A stretch of DNA of 64,000 nucleotides from JAYWXI01 sp036016955 (GTDB taxonomy: Bacteria > Bacteroidota > Bacteroidia > Flavobacteriales > Weeksellaceae). A program made the translations under genes and the position numbers. How positions within the stretch are numbered: position 1 is the first letter of the stretch; the number at the start of each line of letters is the position of its first letter. The notes below the pieces were generated by a model. That model saw nothing but the letters and a program-made list of their open reading frames with translations, ran no database searches and was not told the DNA's origin. The stretch lies in assembly GCF_036016955.1 (NCBI RefSeq), contig NZ_JAYWXI010000006.1:80130-144129 (forward strand), in the 5' to 3' direction. This document shows, piece after piece, positions 18,151 to 27,311 of this stretch.

Positions 18151-18211
18151 AAACCGGTGTTTCCGACCCGCCATTAAGGGTTCGGAACCCCCAACAAAAG
18201 CATTATCAAAG

Positions 18212-20275
18212 ATGAAATTCAAAAATTGGCTTTTTCTTATCATTGCCTTTTTGTCCGTTTCGCTTTCAGCGCAAATCAAGGATCCCGCCAAAATCAAATT
18301 CGAGGTCAAAACCTTGGACAATCACCAGTACGAAGCCGTCATTACGGCTACACTGGACGCCGGGTGGCACATTAATTCCATCAACCTTCCTCCCGACACC
18401 GCCATTCCCACCGAAGTACTGCTATCGGGGGACAACATCGAAAAAATCGGACAAAACACCGAAAGCGGAAAGAAAATAAAAGAATACAGCGACGCCTTCG
18501 GCGGCGATATGGTTTACTTCGCTAACCGTGCAGTTTTCAAACAAAAATTCCGACTGAAAAACCCCGAAAAACCGGCTTTGGCAGTAGTCGAGTTCACCTA
18601 CCAAGTCTGCGACGACCGAATATGCCTCGCGCCCAACACCTTGGAATTCGAGCACCGCATCGAAGCCCAAACTCCGCAAACCAATACCACCGAAGCCCCC
18701 CTTGTCTCAAATTCCGACACGGCGAGCATCGGAGGAACTACGGAAGCTGGTCCCCCTCAAAACACCACGTCACCGGCTCCTCAAGCACAAGACAATAAAA
18801 ATTTAAAAATCAACTCTTTAGATTATAAAAATCCGCTGACCGACTGCGGAACAAAACCGGAAAATCATGCCGAAAATTACTGGACGTATCTTTTTCTAGG
18901 CTTCGTAGGAGGACTCATCGCCCTATTGACCCCCTGCGTCTTCCCGATGATTCCCCTAACGGTATCGTTCTTCACCAAAGGAAGTAAAAACCAAGCCAAG
19001 GGACGAAGAGACGCGCTTATTTATGGTTTTTTCATTCTTTTCATTTTTGTTCTTCTCTCCGTGCCGTTTCATTTGATTGACGGTATCGCAGGAAATATTT
19101 TCAATGAAATCTCCACCTCGGTAGGACTGAATTTATTTTTCTTTGCCATCTTCCTCTTTTTTGCTGGAAGCTTTTTCGGCTACTACGAAATCACTTTGCC
19201 AAGCTCTATCGCCAACAAATCTGCCAAAGCAGAAGAAGCCGGTGGGCTAATTGGGATTTTCTTTATGGCCCTTACTTTGGTTATCGTTTCTTTCTCTTGC
19301 ACAGGGCCTATTCTGGGTAGTCTTTTGGGAAGTGCCGTAACCGGATCGGCCAATGTTCCTATGCTACTAACTTTCGCACTGGGCGGATTCGGGCTTTCCT
19401 GGGCCATCGTCTTCGGACTTTTGGCACTATTCCCTCAAGCCTTGGCCAGCTTACCGAAATCAGGCGGCTGGATGAACACCGTGAAAGTCGTGCTGGGATT
19501 CATCGAACTGGCTTTGGCTCTAAAATTCCTATCCAAAGCCGATTTGGTTTCCAAAACCTTTCTGCTCAAGCGAGAACTGTTCGTCGCCCTTTGGATTCTT
19601 ATCACCATCGGACTGGTCCTTTACCTCTTCGGGCTGATTCGCTTCCCTCACGACGATAAAAAACAAAAAATAGCTCTCGGACGAAAACTATTCGGTGTGT
19701 TGGGAATCGGATTTATCCTCTACCTTTTCCAAGGTTTGTTTCCATCCGAACGCCCCAAACTTCAGGCACTTTCCGGGATTCTTCCTCCCATCAACGTCAG
19801 CTATTTGCACAAAGAGGCCGACGGTATATTGGGAATGCATCCCGAGCACGATTATTTCAAAGCCGTGGAAAAAGCCCGCAAAGAAAATAAGCCCATCTTG
19901 ATTGACTTTACCGGCTACGGTTGCGAAAATTGCCGAAAAATGGAAGAATTCGTCTGGAGCGAACCCGACATTCTTCCCATCCTCCAAAACGACGTGGTTT
20001 TAGCTTCGCTCTACGTGGACGACAAAGAAGAGCTCCCCGAAAGCGAACAAGTAAGAATCGACATGGGCGGAGGGCAAATGAAAAAAATAAAAACCATAGG
20101 CGATCGTTGGAGTTTGTTCCAGCAGGTGAATTTTAACAACAATTCCCAACCGCACTATGTCTTGGTCACGCCGGAAGGCAAAGTGATTAACCGCCCTGTT
20201 TCGGGCTATATGCCTAAAGAAGAATTTAAAAAATTCTTGGAATGCGGCGTAAACTACTACAAAAAACAAAACTAA
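18212..20275 (+). CDS. dsbD: Thiol:disulfide interchange protein DsbD
   Basis: 687 residues: signal peptide (1-21, ending SLSA), N-terminal immunoglobulin-like domain with a redox Cys pair around 134-139 (QVCDDRICLAP), a linker rich in Thr/Pro/Gln, eight or so transmembrane helices (about 225-500) containing TPCVFPMIPL and SFSCTGPILG, and a C-terminal thioredoxin domain with CENC at 571-574. It carries electrons from cytoplasmic thioredoxin to periplasmic thiols, for example for cytochrome c maturation. All three redox centres of the family are present. Confidence 0.94.
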   Translation: MKFKNWLFLIIAFLSVSLSAQIKDPAKIKFEVKTLDNHQYEAVITATLDAGWHINSINLPPDTAIPTEVLLSGDNIEKIGQNTESGKKIKEYSDAFGGDMVYFANRAVFKQKFRLKNPEKPALAVVEFTYQVCDDRICLAPNTLEFEHRIEAQTPQTNTTEAPLVSNSDTASIGGTTEAGPPQNTTSPAPQAQDNKNLKINSLDYKNPLTDCGTKPENHAENYWTYLFLGFVGGLIALLTPCVFPMIPLTVSFFTKGSKNQAKGRRDALIYGFFILFIFVLLSVPFHLIDGIAGNIFNEISTSVGLNLFFFAIFLFFAGSFFGYYEITLPSSIANKSAKAEEAGGLIGIFFMALTLVIVSFSCTGPILGSLLGSAVTGSANVPMLLTFALGGFGLSWAIVFGLLALFPQALASLPKSGGWMNTVKVVLGFIELALALKFLSKADLVSKTFLLKRELFVALWILITIGLVLYLFGLIRFPHDDKKQKIALGRKLFGVLGIGFILYLFQGLFPSERPKLQALSGILPPINVSYLHKEADGILGMHPEHDYFKAVEKARKENKPILIDFTGYGCENCRKMEEFVWSEPDILPILQNDVVLASLYVDDKEELPESEQVRIDMGGGQMKKIKTIGDRWSLFQQVNFNNNSQPHYVLVTPEGKVINRPVSGYMPKEEFKKFLECGVNYYKKQN

Positions 20276-20292
20276 ACCCGTTTTTTCGGAAG

Positions 20293-20320
20293 GCGGAGGC
20301 CTCAGGCCTCCGCTTCTCTT
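20293..20320 (+). terminator. Terminator after dsbD
   Basis: The GC-rich 9-base stem GCGGAGGCC / GGCCTCCGC with loop TCA is followed by a T-containing stretch, 17 bases past the dsbD stop. Confidence 0.7.
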
Positions 20321-20354
20321 ATAAAACCCCTTAAAATCAAACCGAAATACACGT

Positions 20355-21125
20355 ATGCTTCATTACGAAATCACCGGTACCGGAAAAGAATACCTCGTCC
20401 TGCTTCACGGCTTCATGGAAAATTCATTCATTTGGGAAGACCTGCAGCCTTTTTTATCCAAAAAATTCAAACTGGTAAAAATAGACCTGCCCGGACACGG
20501 CCAAAGCCCCTGCGAAAAAGAAATTCACACCATGGATTTCATGGCGGAAAAAGTCAAAGAAGTAACCGACAAACTCCAAATGGAAAAGTTTCACCTTTTA
20601 GGACATTCTATGGGCGGCTACACCGCTTTAGCCTTTGCCGAAGCTTTTGGAAACCGACTCCAGAGTTTGACGCTGTTTTTTTCCACCTTCGCTGCCGACG
20701 ATGAAGAGAAAAAAGAAACAAGAAGAAGAAGCCTAAGAATCGTAGAGGACAGCCTAAAAACTTTTGTGGCCGCAGGCGTCCCCAATTTATTTAACCCTTA
20801 CGAAAAAAAACTTTTGGAATCCAAAATCGAATTAGCCCAATCCATTGCGCTATCCACCCCAACAAAAGGCATCACCGCCGCCATCAAAGGCATGATTGAG
20901 CGCCCTGACCGTAAATCTGTTTTGGAAACATTCGACCAAAAAATCCTCATTTTGGCAGGAAAGCATGATAACGCCGTAAAATCCCTACCGATGCTCAGCC
21001 AACTGCCCGAAAAAGAGAACCTCAAATCCTATCTTCTCGATTGTGGACACAACGGCCACTGGGAAAAACCCGAAATCTGCGCCGCCATCATCAACACCGA
21101 ACTCCTCCAAACGCCAGATTCCTAG
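20355..21125 (+). CDS. Alpha/beta hydrolase
   Basis: 256 residues. The fold is indicated by LLHGFMENSFIWEDL (oxyanion hole HGF), DLPGHGQS, the nucleophile elbow GHSMGG near residue 80, a late acid in ILAGKHDN and the catalytic His in CGHNGHWE. Similar proteins are esterases or MenH-like enzymes; no menaquinone genes are near, so the substrate is open. Its last four bases overlap the end of the convergent DHH phosphoesterase gene. Confidence 0.85.
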   Translation: MLHYEITGTGKEYLVLLHGFMENSFIWEDLQPFLSKKFKLVKIDLPGHGQSPCEKEIHTMDFMAEKVKEVTDKLQMEKFHLLGHSMGGYTALAFAEAFGNRLQSLTLFFSTFAADDEEKKETRRRSLRIVEDSLKTFVAAGVPNLFNPYEKKLLESKIELAQSIALSTPTKGITAAIKGMIERPDRKSVLETFDQKILILAGKHDNAVKSLPMLSQLPEKENLKSYLLDCGHNGHWEKPEICAAIINTELLQTPDS

Positions 21126-22129
21126 AGGTCTTCGGAAGCTATTTTCTGTTTAAAATCGGCAATAGTCTCTTCGATCGGTTTAAAGTATTTTCCACCGGCT
21201 GCATTAATATGCCCACCTCCATTAAAATAGCTTCGGGCAAAACGGTTCACGTCCACATCGTCTTTCGAGCGAAATGAAATTTTGATGAAATCTTCATGCA
21301 AATCCTCCATAAAGAAAGCGGACATTTTGGTTCCCGCCAAGCTAAGCCCGTAATTCACAAAACCTTCCGTGTCGCCCTTCTCAAAACCGTAGGCTTTGAG
21401 TTCTTCGCGTTTTAACCAAAGTACTGCCACTTGACCGTCCTTTACCAGTTCGATACGACCCAAAATAAGCGACAAAAGATGCAAACGAGAAAGCGTATTG
21501 GTATCCCACGTATCGGAAGTAATGCGGGCCGGATCCGCCCCTTTTTCGATTAAGTAAGCAATAATGCGGTGCGTAGTTGCCGATGTCGAACGAAAACGAA
21601 ACCCGCCCGTATCGGTCATAATCCCCGTATAAAGACAGCGAGCCACCGCTTCATCAACCAAATGTTCCTCCCCCAAGGCTTCAATAAAGTGGTAAACCAT
21701 TTGGCAAGTCGCCGGAATAGACGTATCGGAATAGACATAATCAAAAGCGTCGGGCTGCTGATGGTGGTCAATCAAAATCTTAGTACCTTTCGCCCTATCA
21801 AGCCACGGCCCCACCATAGCCCCTGCCCGATGAGAGGCATTAAAATCCAAAATAAAAATAGCCTGAGCCTCAGCAATCAGCTCGGCCGCCTTCTTCCGTT
21901 TATAATCGGCTATCGTGATTTTTTTCGCCTCCGGCATCCATTTGAGAAATTTCGGAAAATCGTTGGGAACCACCACCTCGGCCTCCACCCCACGAGCATT
22001 CAAGAAATGCTTAAGCCCCAAAGCACTTCCAATGGCATCGCCATCCGGATTGTAATGCGTAACGATAACCACTTTCTCGGACGAGGCCAATAAGCGTTTG
22101 ATTTCCAAAAGTTCCGTCGGTGTAAACAT
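21122..22129 (-). CDS. DHH-family phosphoesterase (NrnA-like oligoribonuclease / pAp phosphatase)
   Basis: 335 residues from MFTPTELLEIK. The DHH motifs are all present: VTHYNPDGDAIGSALGL (Asp cluster), FILDFNASHR, LIDHHQQPDAF (the DHH triad) and TGIMTDTGGFRF. The DHHA1 domain ends with FNGGGHINAAGG. Such enzymes degrade nano-RNAs of two to five bases and dephosphorylate 3'-phosphoadenosine 5'-phosphate in the cytoplasm. The gene is convergent with the hydrolase at 20355 and divergent from rpmH. Confidence 0.9.
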   Translation of the reverse strand: MFTPTELLEIKRLLASSEKVVIVTHYNPDGDAIGSALGLKHFLNARGVEAEVVVPNDFPKFLKWMPEAKKITIADYKRKKAAELIAEAQAIFILDFNASHRAGAMVGPWLDRAKGTKILIDHHQQPDAFDYVYSDTSIPATCQMVYHFIEALGEEHLVDEAVARCLYTGIMTDTGGFRFRSTSATTHRIIAYLIEKGADPARITSDTWDTNTLSRLHLLSLILGRIELVKDGQVAVLWLKREELKAYGFEKGDTEGFVNYGLSLAGTKMSAFFMEDLHEDFIKISFRSKDDVDVNRFARSYFNGGGHINAAGGKYFKPIEETIADFKQKIASEDL

Positions 22130-22244
22130 TGTATCTTTATTTTGAAGGACGCCAAAGATAAGCATTTGCCAGCGAAGCACGAAAAGCTTTCCTAAGAGCA
22201 CGCGAAAAAACCACCCCGATTCATTAAAACTTTTTTGAAATAAA

Positions 22245-22275
22245 TTTGCAGGGTATAAAAAAATCAATATCTTTG
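22245..22275 (+). promoter_or_regulatory. rpmH promoter
   Basis: TTTG at 22245-22248, 19 bases, then TATCTTTG at 22268-22275. The -33 TTTG is itself part of a TAAATTTG box (22241-22248), so two start sites are possible. Confidence 0.6.
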
Positions 22276-22320
22276 CAACCTCAAAAAAGAATAATTACGG
22301 ACACGTTATAAATTGAAGTA

Positions 22321-22476
22321 ATGAAAAGAACATTCCAACCATCAGAAAGAAAGAAAAGAAACAAACACGGTTTCAGAGAAAGAATGTCTACGCCAAACGG
22401 TAGAAGAGTATTGGCTGCGAGAAGAGCAAAAGGCAGAAAAAGATTAACCGTAAGTGCTTCACGCGCTAAAAGATAA
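22321..22476 (+). CDS. rpmH: Large ribosomal subunit protein bL34
   Basis: A 51-residue, very basic protein: MKRTFQPSERKKRNKHGFRE is the unmistakable bL34 opening, followed by RMSTPNGRRVLAARRAKGRK and a Lys/Arg tail. A component of the 50S subunit. It stands alone here with its own promoter and terminator; neither rnpA nor the origin is next to it. Confidence 0.97.
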   Translation: MKRTFQPSERKKRNKHGFRERMSTPNGRRVLAARRAKGRKRLTVSASRAKR

Positions 22477-22500
22477 TCTGTAAGCCATCCTATACAAGTC

Positions 22501-22533
22501 ATGCTTGAAAAGTAAATTTTTCAAGCATTTTTT
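22501..22533 (+). terminator. rpmH terminator
   Basis: The 11-base stem ATGCTTGAAAA / TTTTCAAGCAT is followed by a T run, 25 bases past the stop. Confidence 0.85.
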
Positions 22534-22579
22534 GTTGTTAAAATTTAATAAAAACAAGGCGTATCAAAAGTATTTTCTT

Positions 22580-22587
22580 TATTTTTG
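22580..22587 (+). promoter_or_regulatory. -7 element before the FtsE-like gene
   Basis: TATTTTTG, 66 bases before the ATG of the ABC ATPase. Confidence 0.4.
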
Positions 22588-22653
22588 AGCCTTAAAACAC
22601 GCTGACCAAACCATCCATCATCGGATAAAAACAGCGAAAAAAATAATTGTACC

Positions 22654-23364
22654 ATGCCGCATAGAAATAATACGGGAGAATGCATCGTCAGCCTAACCAA
22701 TGCCAAAATTGCCCAAAAGAGTTTTACCGTTCTCAGCAACGTTGATCTGAACATCCAAAAAGGTAAATTCTGCTACCTTATCGGCAAAACAGGCTCAGGA
22801 AAAAGCTCCCTTCTGAAGACCCTATACGGCCATATCCCGTTGGCAGGAGGACAAGGCAGTGTTGCCGGATTCGATTTGGCTAAGCTAAGAGACTCCAATA
22901 TCCCGGACTTGCGCCGAAAGTTAGGCATCGTCTTTCAGGATTTCCAACTTCTGTCCGACCGAACCGTAGAAAAAAACCTACGCTTCGTCTTGGAAGCCAC
23001 CGGCTGGAAAAATAAAACCGACATCGAAGACCGAATCAACGAAGTTTTGGGTAGCGTCGGCATGAAAAGTAAAAAACACAAAATGCCGCACGAACTCTCC
23101 GGAGGCGAACAGCAGCGCGTAGCCATTGCCCGAGCCTTACTAAACTCCCCCGAACTCATCTTAGCCGACGAGCCAACAGGAAACCTGGACCCCGAAACCA
23201 GCAACGAAATCATGACGCTACTAAAGCGCGTCGCATTAGAAGGAAATTCTGCCGTGGTTATGGCCACCCACGATTACCACATGATTCAAAATTTCCCGGG
23301 AGAAGCCATTAAATGCGAAGACGGAAAAGTCTCTGTTTTGGCCACCGCCGAACTTTTCGAGTAA
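22654..23364 (+). CDS. ftsE: ABC transporter ATP-binding protein, FtsE-like
   Basis: 236 residues with Walker A GKTGSGKSS near residue 44, Q-loop FQDFQLL, signature LSGGEQQR, Walker B ILADEPTGNLD and the switch His in ATHDYH. The arrangement and length match FtsE, which with FtsX activates peptidoglycan hydrolases at the septum. No ftsX gene is adjacent, as is common in Flavobacteriia, so a lipoprotein-export ATPase of the LolD type is an alternative. It has its own upstream promoter box. Confidence 0.8.
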   Translation: MPHRNNTGECIVSLTNAKIAQKSFTVLSNVDLNIQKGKFCYLIGKTGSGKSSLLKTLYGHIPLAGGQGSVAGFDLAKLRDSNIPDLRRKLGIVFQDFQLLSDRTVEKNLRFVLEATGWKNKTDIEDRINEVLGSVGMKSKKHKMPHELSGGEQQRVAIARALLNSPELILADEPTGNLDPETSNEIMTLLKRVALEGNSAVVMATHDYHMIQNFPGEAIKCEDGKVSVLATAELFE

Positions 23365-23378
23365 ATTCTTCTCTAAAT

Positions 23379-24077
23379 TCACTTACCAAAAACGTGAAAA
23401 TCACGGGTAAGTTCAAGATACTGGTCCGAGTAAACCCTCGGACCTTTTTCGATGATTAAATCCAACTCTTCGCAAGCTTTCGACACAAAAGAAAACTCCA
23501 ATACCACCCGCCGAATTTCCGAAGAATCGTTTCCGTAAATATTCACTTTACGAATCAAAAAAAAACCTTCCCGTAAAGCAGCCGAAACAAAACCCTCCGC
23601 CATGGACGAGGGAATAATCACCGATAACAAACCTTCCGCCGAAAGCACCCTAACAGCTCCCCGCACGAGATCTTCAAAATCCAACATCACCCGCTGACGA
23701 GCAATTCGGTCCTTAACCGAAGGATTCGCTTCAAAATAAGGCGGATTACAAACCACCAAATCAAAACGATCCTGAGGATAATACGCCCGAAAATCCCCAC
23801 ACCACACCTCCATTCGGGAAGAAAAGGGCGAAGCCGAAAAATTAAGCGAAGCCAATGCTGCTGCCGCCTCATCAATATCCAAAGCCGAAACATAAGCCGT
23901 CTCTCTGCGCTGGGCACACATCAAAGCAATCAATCCCGTTCCCGTCCCTACCTCCAATATCCGATTCGCAGCCGAGACTTCGCACAAAGCTCCCAGCAAA
24001 ACCCCATCCGTCCCCACACGAAAAACCAACGGAGACTGCTGAATCGTAAACTTCTGAAATCGAAAAGGTTTCATCAT
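23379..24077 (-). CDS. tRNA1(Val) (adenine(37)-N6)-methyltransferase
   Basis: About 232 residues from MMKPFRFQKF. The opening FRFQKFTIQQSPLVFRVGTDGVLLGAL and the catalytic NPPY (VVCNPPYFEANP) identify the TrmN6/YfiC family, which methylates A37 of tRNA1-Val. SAM motif is ILEVGTGTGLIAL. The ATG overlaps the stop of the upstream histidine kinase gene (ATGA arrangement), so translation is coupled. A frame extending upstream to 24152 lies inside the kinase gene and is not used. Confidence 0.88.
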   Translation of the reverse strand: MMKPFRFQKFTIQQSPLVFRVGTDGVLLGALCEVSAANRILEVGTGTGLIALMCAQRRETAYVSALDIDEAAAALASLNFSASPFSSRMEVWCGDFRAYYPQDRFDLVVCNPPYFEANPSVKDRIARQRVMLDFEDLVRGAVRVLSAEGLLSVIIPSSMAEGFVSAALREGFFLIRKVNIYGNDSSEIRRVVLEFSFVSKACEELDLIIEKGPRVYSDQYLELTRDFHVFGK

Positions 24078-25528
24078 AAATTTGAAGGCAATGCAATTGT
24101 AAAACGTGTGCCCTTCCCCACTTCGGACTTCACCGAGATTTCGCCCCCACAATCCTCCACCATCTTCTTAACCATGGTAAGCCCCAAGCCCATTCCCGAA
24201 TTTTTTGAAGTAAAATTAGGTTCAAAAATACGCTCGAGCATTTCCTCCGGAATCCCCACACCATTGTCCTCCACCGAAATCGTAATCCGTTTCTGAATTT
24301 GCTCCACATCCACGTTAATCATAAGCTGACGGTTTTCATCCGCCGCCTGCTGGGCATTCGTAACCAAATTAGTCAAAATCCGGTTAAGGTAAATCTTATC
24401 CATGTTAATCCGAATTCCCTCACGATTGAAATGCACAAAAATCCCCCCATCATCAAACACCCGAATAATATTGCTGACCTCCTTATTGAGGTCGAAAACT
24501 TCATTATGCTTTTCAGGCAACTGGGCAAACTGGGAAAAAGCCGAAGCCACCCTGGCAATCAAATCAATCTGCTCCACCACAGAATCGCTCATTTGATTGA
24601 ACTTTTCCACAATATTCGGGTCTTCAGGATTAAATTTCCGACGGAAATTCTGAATCGTCAACTTCATCGGCGTCAAAGGATTTTTCACCTCGTGCGCCAC
24701 CTGCTTAGCCATTTCGCGCCAAGCCTGCTCCCTCTGAATGATTTCCAACCTGGCTTTCTGCTCCTGAATTTGAACAATCATACGGTTATAACTGTTAATC
24801 AAAGGTTTAAGCTCGTCATTTTCATAGTATTTAATCAAATTAAGCTCATGGTCGAACAAGGCTATTTTACTAATCAAATTAGAAAACTTCGTTAAAGCCT
24901 TAGTTAAATTCTTGGAAATCAACCAACTATAACGAACCCCCACCAAAACAATGAAAATATTAATCACCACCAAATAAATCCCGTATTTCTTAAACACCGC
25001 CATATAAACAGAATCGCTATGGTAATACGGAAAATAAACAATCCCTATCGGCTCTAACATATTGTTTTTCAAAACCATGTACGACGACATAACATTAGCC
25101 TCCAACGCTTCATCGTACGTCGTTACATCCACCCTTTTATCGCTCCCCAAAACTTCTTTCACCAACGCCATAGGCAAACGAACCTGCTCCACCTGAACCG
25201 AATCCTTATTGGATAAAAGGTAACGCCCATCAAGATCATAAAGAACCACATCCGCCTTACTGATGTCCGAAATCTCATAAATTTTATTCCCCAAAATCCC
25301 TTTAAGATCGTCGGTTTCCACCTGGGTATGACTCACGGCATAATCCAGCGAAGCCATTAACGCATCGGACTTTTTCTGCTGATCCGTACGGCTCTGCTCA
25401 ATGGCATTGTTCCGCAAAATAAAAAAAGAAACCAACGCAGAACTAAGAATACTGAGAAGACAAACAAAAAAGAATCCCCAAAAAATTCGACTCCTCAAGC
25501 TATACCCCCTATACCTACTTCCCGACAT
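24074..25528 (-). CDS. Sensor histidine kinase, NtrY-like, orphan
   Basis: 484 residues: a membrane helix at about 14-35, a periplasmic sensor region (about 36-165), a second helix near 178-198, a HAMP-like linker, the phosphoacceptor HEVKNPLTPMKL (H-box), then N-box TNAQQAADE, G1 DNGVGIPEEM and G2 GMGLGLTMVK. It autophosphorylates and passes phosphate to a response regulator, none of which is encoded nearby. Its start overlaps the end of riboflavin synthase by 14 bases, and the tRNA methyltransferase follows, so the three may be one transcript; the signal is unknown. Confidence 0.88.
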   Translation of the reverse strand: MSGSRYRGYSLRSRIFWGFFFVCLLSILSSALVSFFILRNNAIEQSRTDQQKKSDALMASLDYAVSHTQVETDDLKGILGNKIYEISDISKADVVLYDLDGRYLLSNKDSVQVEQVRLPMALVKEVLGSDKRVDVTTYDEALEANVMSSYMVLKNNMLEPIGIVYFPYYHSDSVYMAVFKKYGIYLVVINIFIVLVGVRYSWLISKNLTKALTKFSNLISKIALFDHELNLIKYYENDELKPLINSYNRMIVQIQEQKARLEIIQREQAWREMAKQVAHEVKNPLTPMKLTIQNFRRKFNPEDPNIVEKFNQMSDSVVEQIDLIARVASAFSQFAQLPEKHNEVFDLNKEVSNIIRVFDDGGIFVHFNREGIRINMDKIYLNRILTNLVTNAQQAADENRQLMINVDVEQIQKRITISVEDNGVGIPEEMLERIFEPNFTSKNSGMGLGLTMVKKMVEDCGGEISVKSEVGKGTRFTIALPSNL

Positions 25529-26114
25529 AACCAGAAGCCATTAGTTTCGCAACATATTTCCCAATGATGTCAAACTCCAAATTAACACGATCGCCCACCG
25601 ACAAAGCATGCATATTGGTAAACCTCCAAGTGTACGGAATAATCGCTACCGAAAATTCCCCGTCCCCACTATGAGCCACCGTAAGGCTGATGCCGTTCAC
25701 CGTAACCGACCCCTGAGGCACCGTCACAAACCCAGTCCCGGCATCGTAAGCGATCGTAATGTAGTGGCTTCCGTCCCGGTCTTCCATCGCCGTTACCCGC
25801 CCCGTGGTATCCACATGCCCCTGAACTACATGCCCGTCCAGACGGCCATTGAGCGACACACAACGTTCCAAATTCACAAGGGTACCTTCCTTCCATTCCG
25901 AAAGATTGGTTTTTTCCAAAGTTTCATCAATGGCCGTAACGGTATAACGGTCGCCATCAATCCCCACCACCGTAAGGCAGCATCCGTTATGCGCCAAACT
26001 CTGATCGATCTTTAATTCCTGCGTAAAAGGCGCACTCAGAATCACATTCCTGTTTGTCCCTTCCCGTTCGATTTTTTCCACTTTCCCCAATGCTTCGACA
26101 ATTCCCGTAAACAT
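25515..26114 (-). CDS. ribE: Riboflavin synthase, alpha subunit
   Basis: 199 residues. Opening MFTGIVEALGKV and the duplicated lumazine-binding barrels are typical: SLAHNGCCLTVV and ERCVSLNGRLDGHVVQGHVD in the first barrel, GSVTVNGISLTV and the second barrel after. It dismutates two 6,7-dimethyl-8-ribityllumazine molecules to riboflavin. A TATCTTTG box at 26165-26158 gives a leader of under 40 bases, so there is no room for an FMN riboswitch. The ribB-like gene lies 31 kb away. Confidence 0.95.
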   Translation of the reverse strand: MFTGIVEALGKVEKIEREGTNRNVILSAPFTQELKIDQSLAHNGCCLTVVGIDGDRYTVTAIDETLEKTNLSEWKEGTLVNLERCVSLNGRLDGHVVQGHVDTTGRVTAMEDRDGSHYITIAYDAGTGFVTVPQGSVTVNGISLTVAHSGDGEFSVAIIPYTWRFTNMHALSVGDRVNLEFDIIGKYVAKLMASGYVGK

Positions 26115-26118
26115 ATCG

Positions 26119-26165
26119 TAATTTTGTGTTAAATTTGTAACTTTAGCAATTATTTCCCAAAGATA
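26119..26165. promoter_or_regulatory. Divergent promoters for ribE and pdxA
   Basis: Minus-strand TATCTTTG (26165-26158) reads to ribE. Plus-strand TAATTTTG (26119-26126) and TAAATTTG (26130-26137) read to pdxA. The boxes overlap head to head, so transcription in the two directions may interfere. Confidence 0.5.
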
Positions 26166-26175
26166 ACTAATAATT

Positions 26176-27267
26176 ATGAGTTCTAAACATCACAAAGTAA
26201 GGGTAGGTCTCTCGGTCGGTGATTTTAACGGCATCGGACCGGAAATCATCATGAAGGCTCTGAGCGATAAAAACATTACGGATTTTTTCACGCCTGTCAT
26301 TTTTGCTTCGGGAAAACTATTCACTTATCAAAAAAACATTTTTAAGCTGCAGATGAGCTTCAACTACATCACCGAAGCCTCCCAAGCCCAAAATGGAAAA
26401 CTAAACATGGTCAACCTTTGGAAGGACAATGTCAATGTAGACTTGGGAACCCCTACCGAAGAATCCACACGCATGGCCATCGACTCTCTGGAAGCCGCCA
26501 CCGAGGCGCTCATTAACGGAGACATTGACGTTTTGGTTACCGCTCCCATCAATAAGGACGAAATGCTAAAACAGGGATTCAAACACGCCGGACACACCGG
26601 TTATTTGGAGGAAAAATTCGGCAAAAAAGGACTAATGTTCTTGGTTACAGACACCTTAAAAGTTGCCGTTTCTACCCACCACATCCCCATCGCCAAAGTC
26701 GCCGAAAACATCACCAAAGAAAAAATAAAAAAACAAGTCAAACTACTCAATCAATGCCTGATTGAAGATTTTATAATCGAACGTCCCAAAATCGCCGTAC
26801 TGGGATTAAACCCTCACGCCGGCGACGGCGGAGCCATCGGCAAGGAGGAAACAGAAATCATCGAACCGGCCATCAAAGAACTCTTTGACCAAGGCCTATT
26901 AGCCTTCGGGCCCTTCCCCGCAGACAGTTTCTTTCAGCCCTCCAAATACAAACACTACGATGCCGTGCTAGCCATGTACCACGACCAAGGCCTCGCCCCG
27001 TTCAAAACCCTGGCTTACGAAGAAGGCGTAAACTACACCGCGGGCTTGCCCTTCGTACGCACTTCGCCAGACCACGGTACCGCCTACGACATTGCCGGAC
27101 AAGGCATTGCCGATGCCTCCAGTTTTTCGGAAGCCATCTTTAGCGCCATCAAAATATTCAAAAACCGAAAAGAAAGGAAAGAATTGATGCAAAACCGACT
27201 TCAACCCAGAAAACGCGCATCCGACAACGGCGTAGACGAAGACCTCCCCGAGAATTCGGAAGGATAA
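26176..27267 (+). CDS. pdxA: 4-hydroxythreonine-4-phosphate dehydrogenase
   Basis: 363 residues. PdxA oxidises 4-phosphooxy-threonine with NAD in the deoxyxylulose-5-phosphate-dependent pathway of pyridoxal phosphate synthesis. Seen: VGLSVGDFNGIGPEI at the start, APINKDEM (substrate Lys), GHTGYLEEKF, GLNPHAGDGG with the metal His, AMYHDQGLAPFK (second metal His) and RTSPDHGTAYD (third). All metal ligands are present. Monocistronic with its own terminator. Confidence 0.95.
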   Translation: MSSKHHKVRVGLSVGDFNGIGPEIIMKALSDKNITDFFTPVIFASGKLFTYQKNIFKLQMSFNYITEASQAQNGKLNMVNLWKDNVNVDLGTPTEESTRMAIDSLEAATEALINGDIDVLVTAPINKDEMLKQGFKHAGHTGYLEEKFGKKGLMFLVTDTLKVAVSTHHIPIAKVAENITKEKIKKQVKLLNQCLIEDFIIERPKIAVLGLNPHAGDGGAIGKEETEIIEPAIKELFDQGLLAFGPFPADSFFQPSKYKHYDAVLAMYHDQGLAPFKTLAYEEGVNYTAGLPFVRTSPDHGTAYDIAGQGIADASSFSEAIFSAIKIFKNRKERKELMQNRLQPRKRASDNGVDEDLPENSEG

Positions 27268-27269
27268 AG

Positions 27270-27303
27270 AAAAAGCGGTCATCTTCCAATGACCGCTTTT
27301 TTC
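27270..27303 (+). terminator. pdxA terminator (bidirectional)
   Basis: The stem AAAAGCGGTCAT / ATGACCGCTTTT is followed by T residues; on the minus strand it also follows the small membrane gene ending at 27312. Confidence 0.8.
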
Positions 27304-27311
27304 ATTTTAAC

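Noticed and set aside
26115..26175. FMN riboswitch before riboflavin synthase
   Set aside because: The ribE leader is under 40 bases and contains none of the conserved riboswitch helices; none is seen before the ribB-like gene either.
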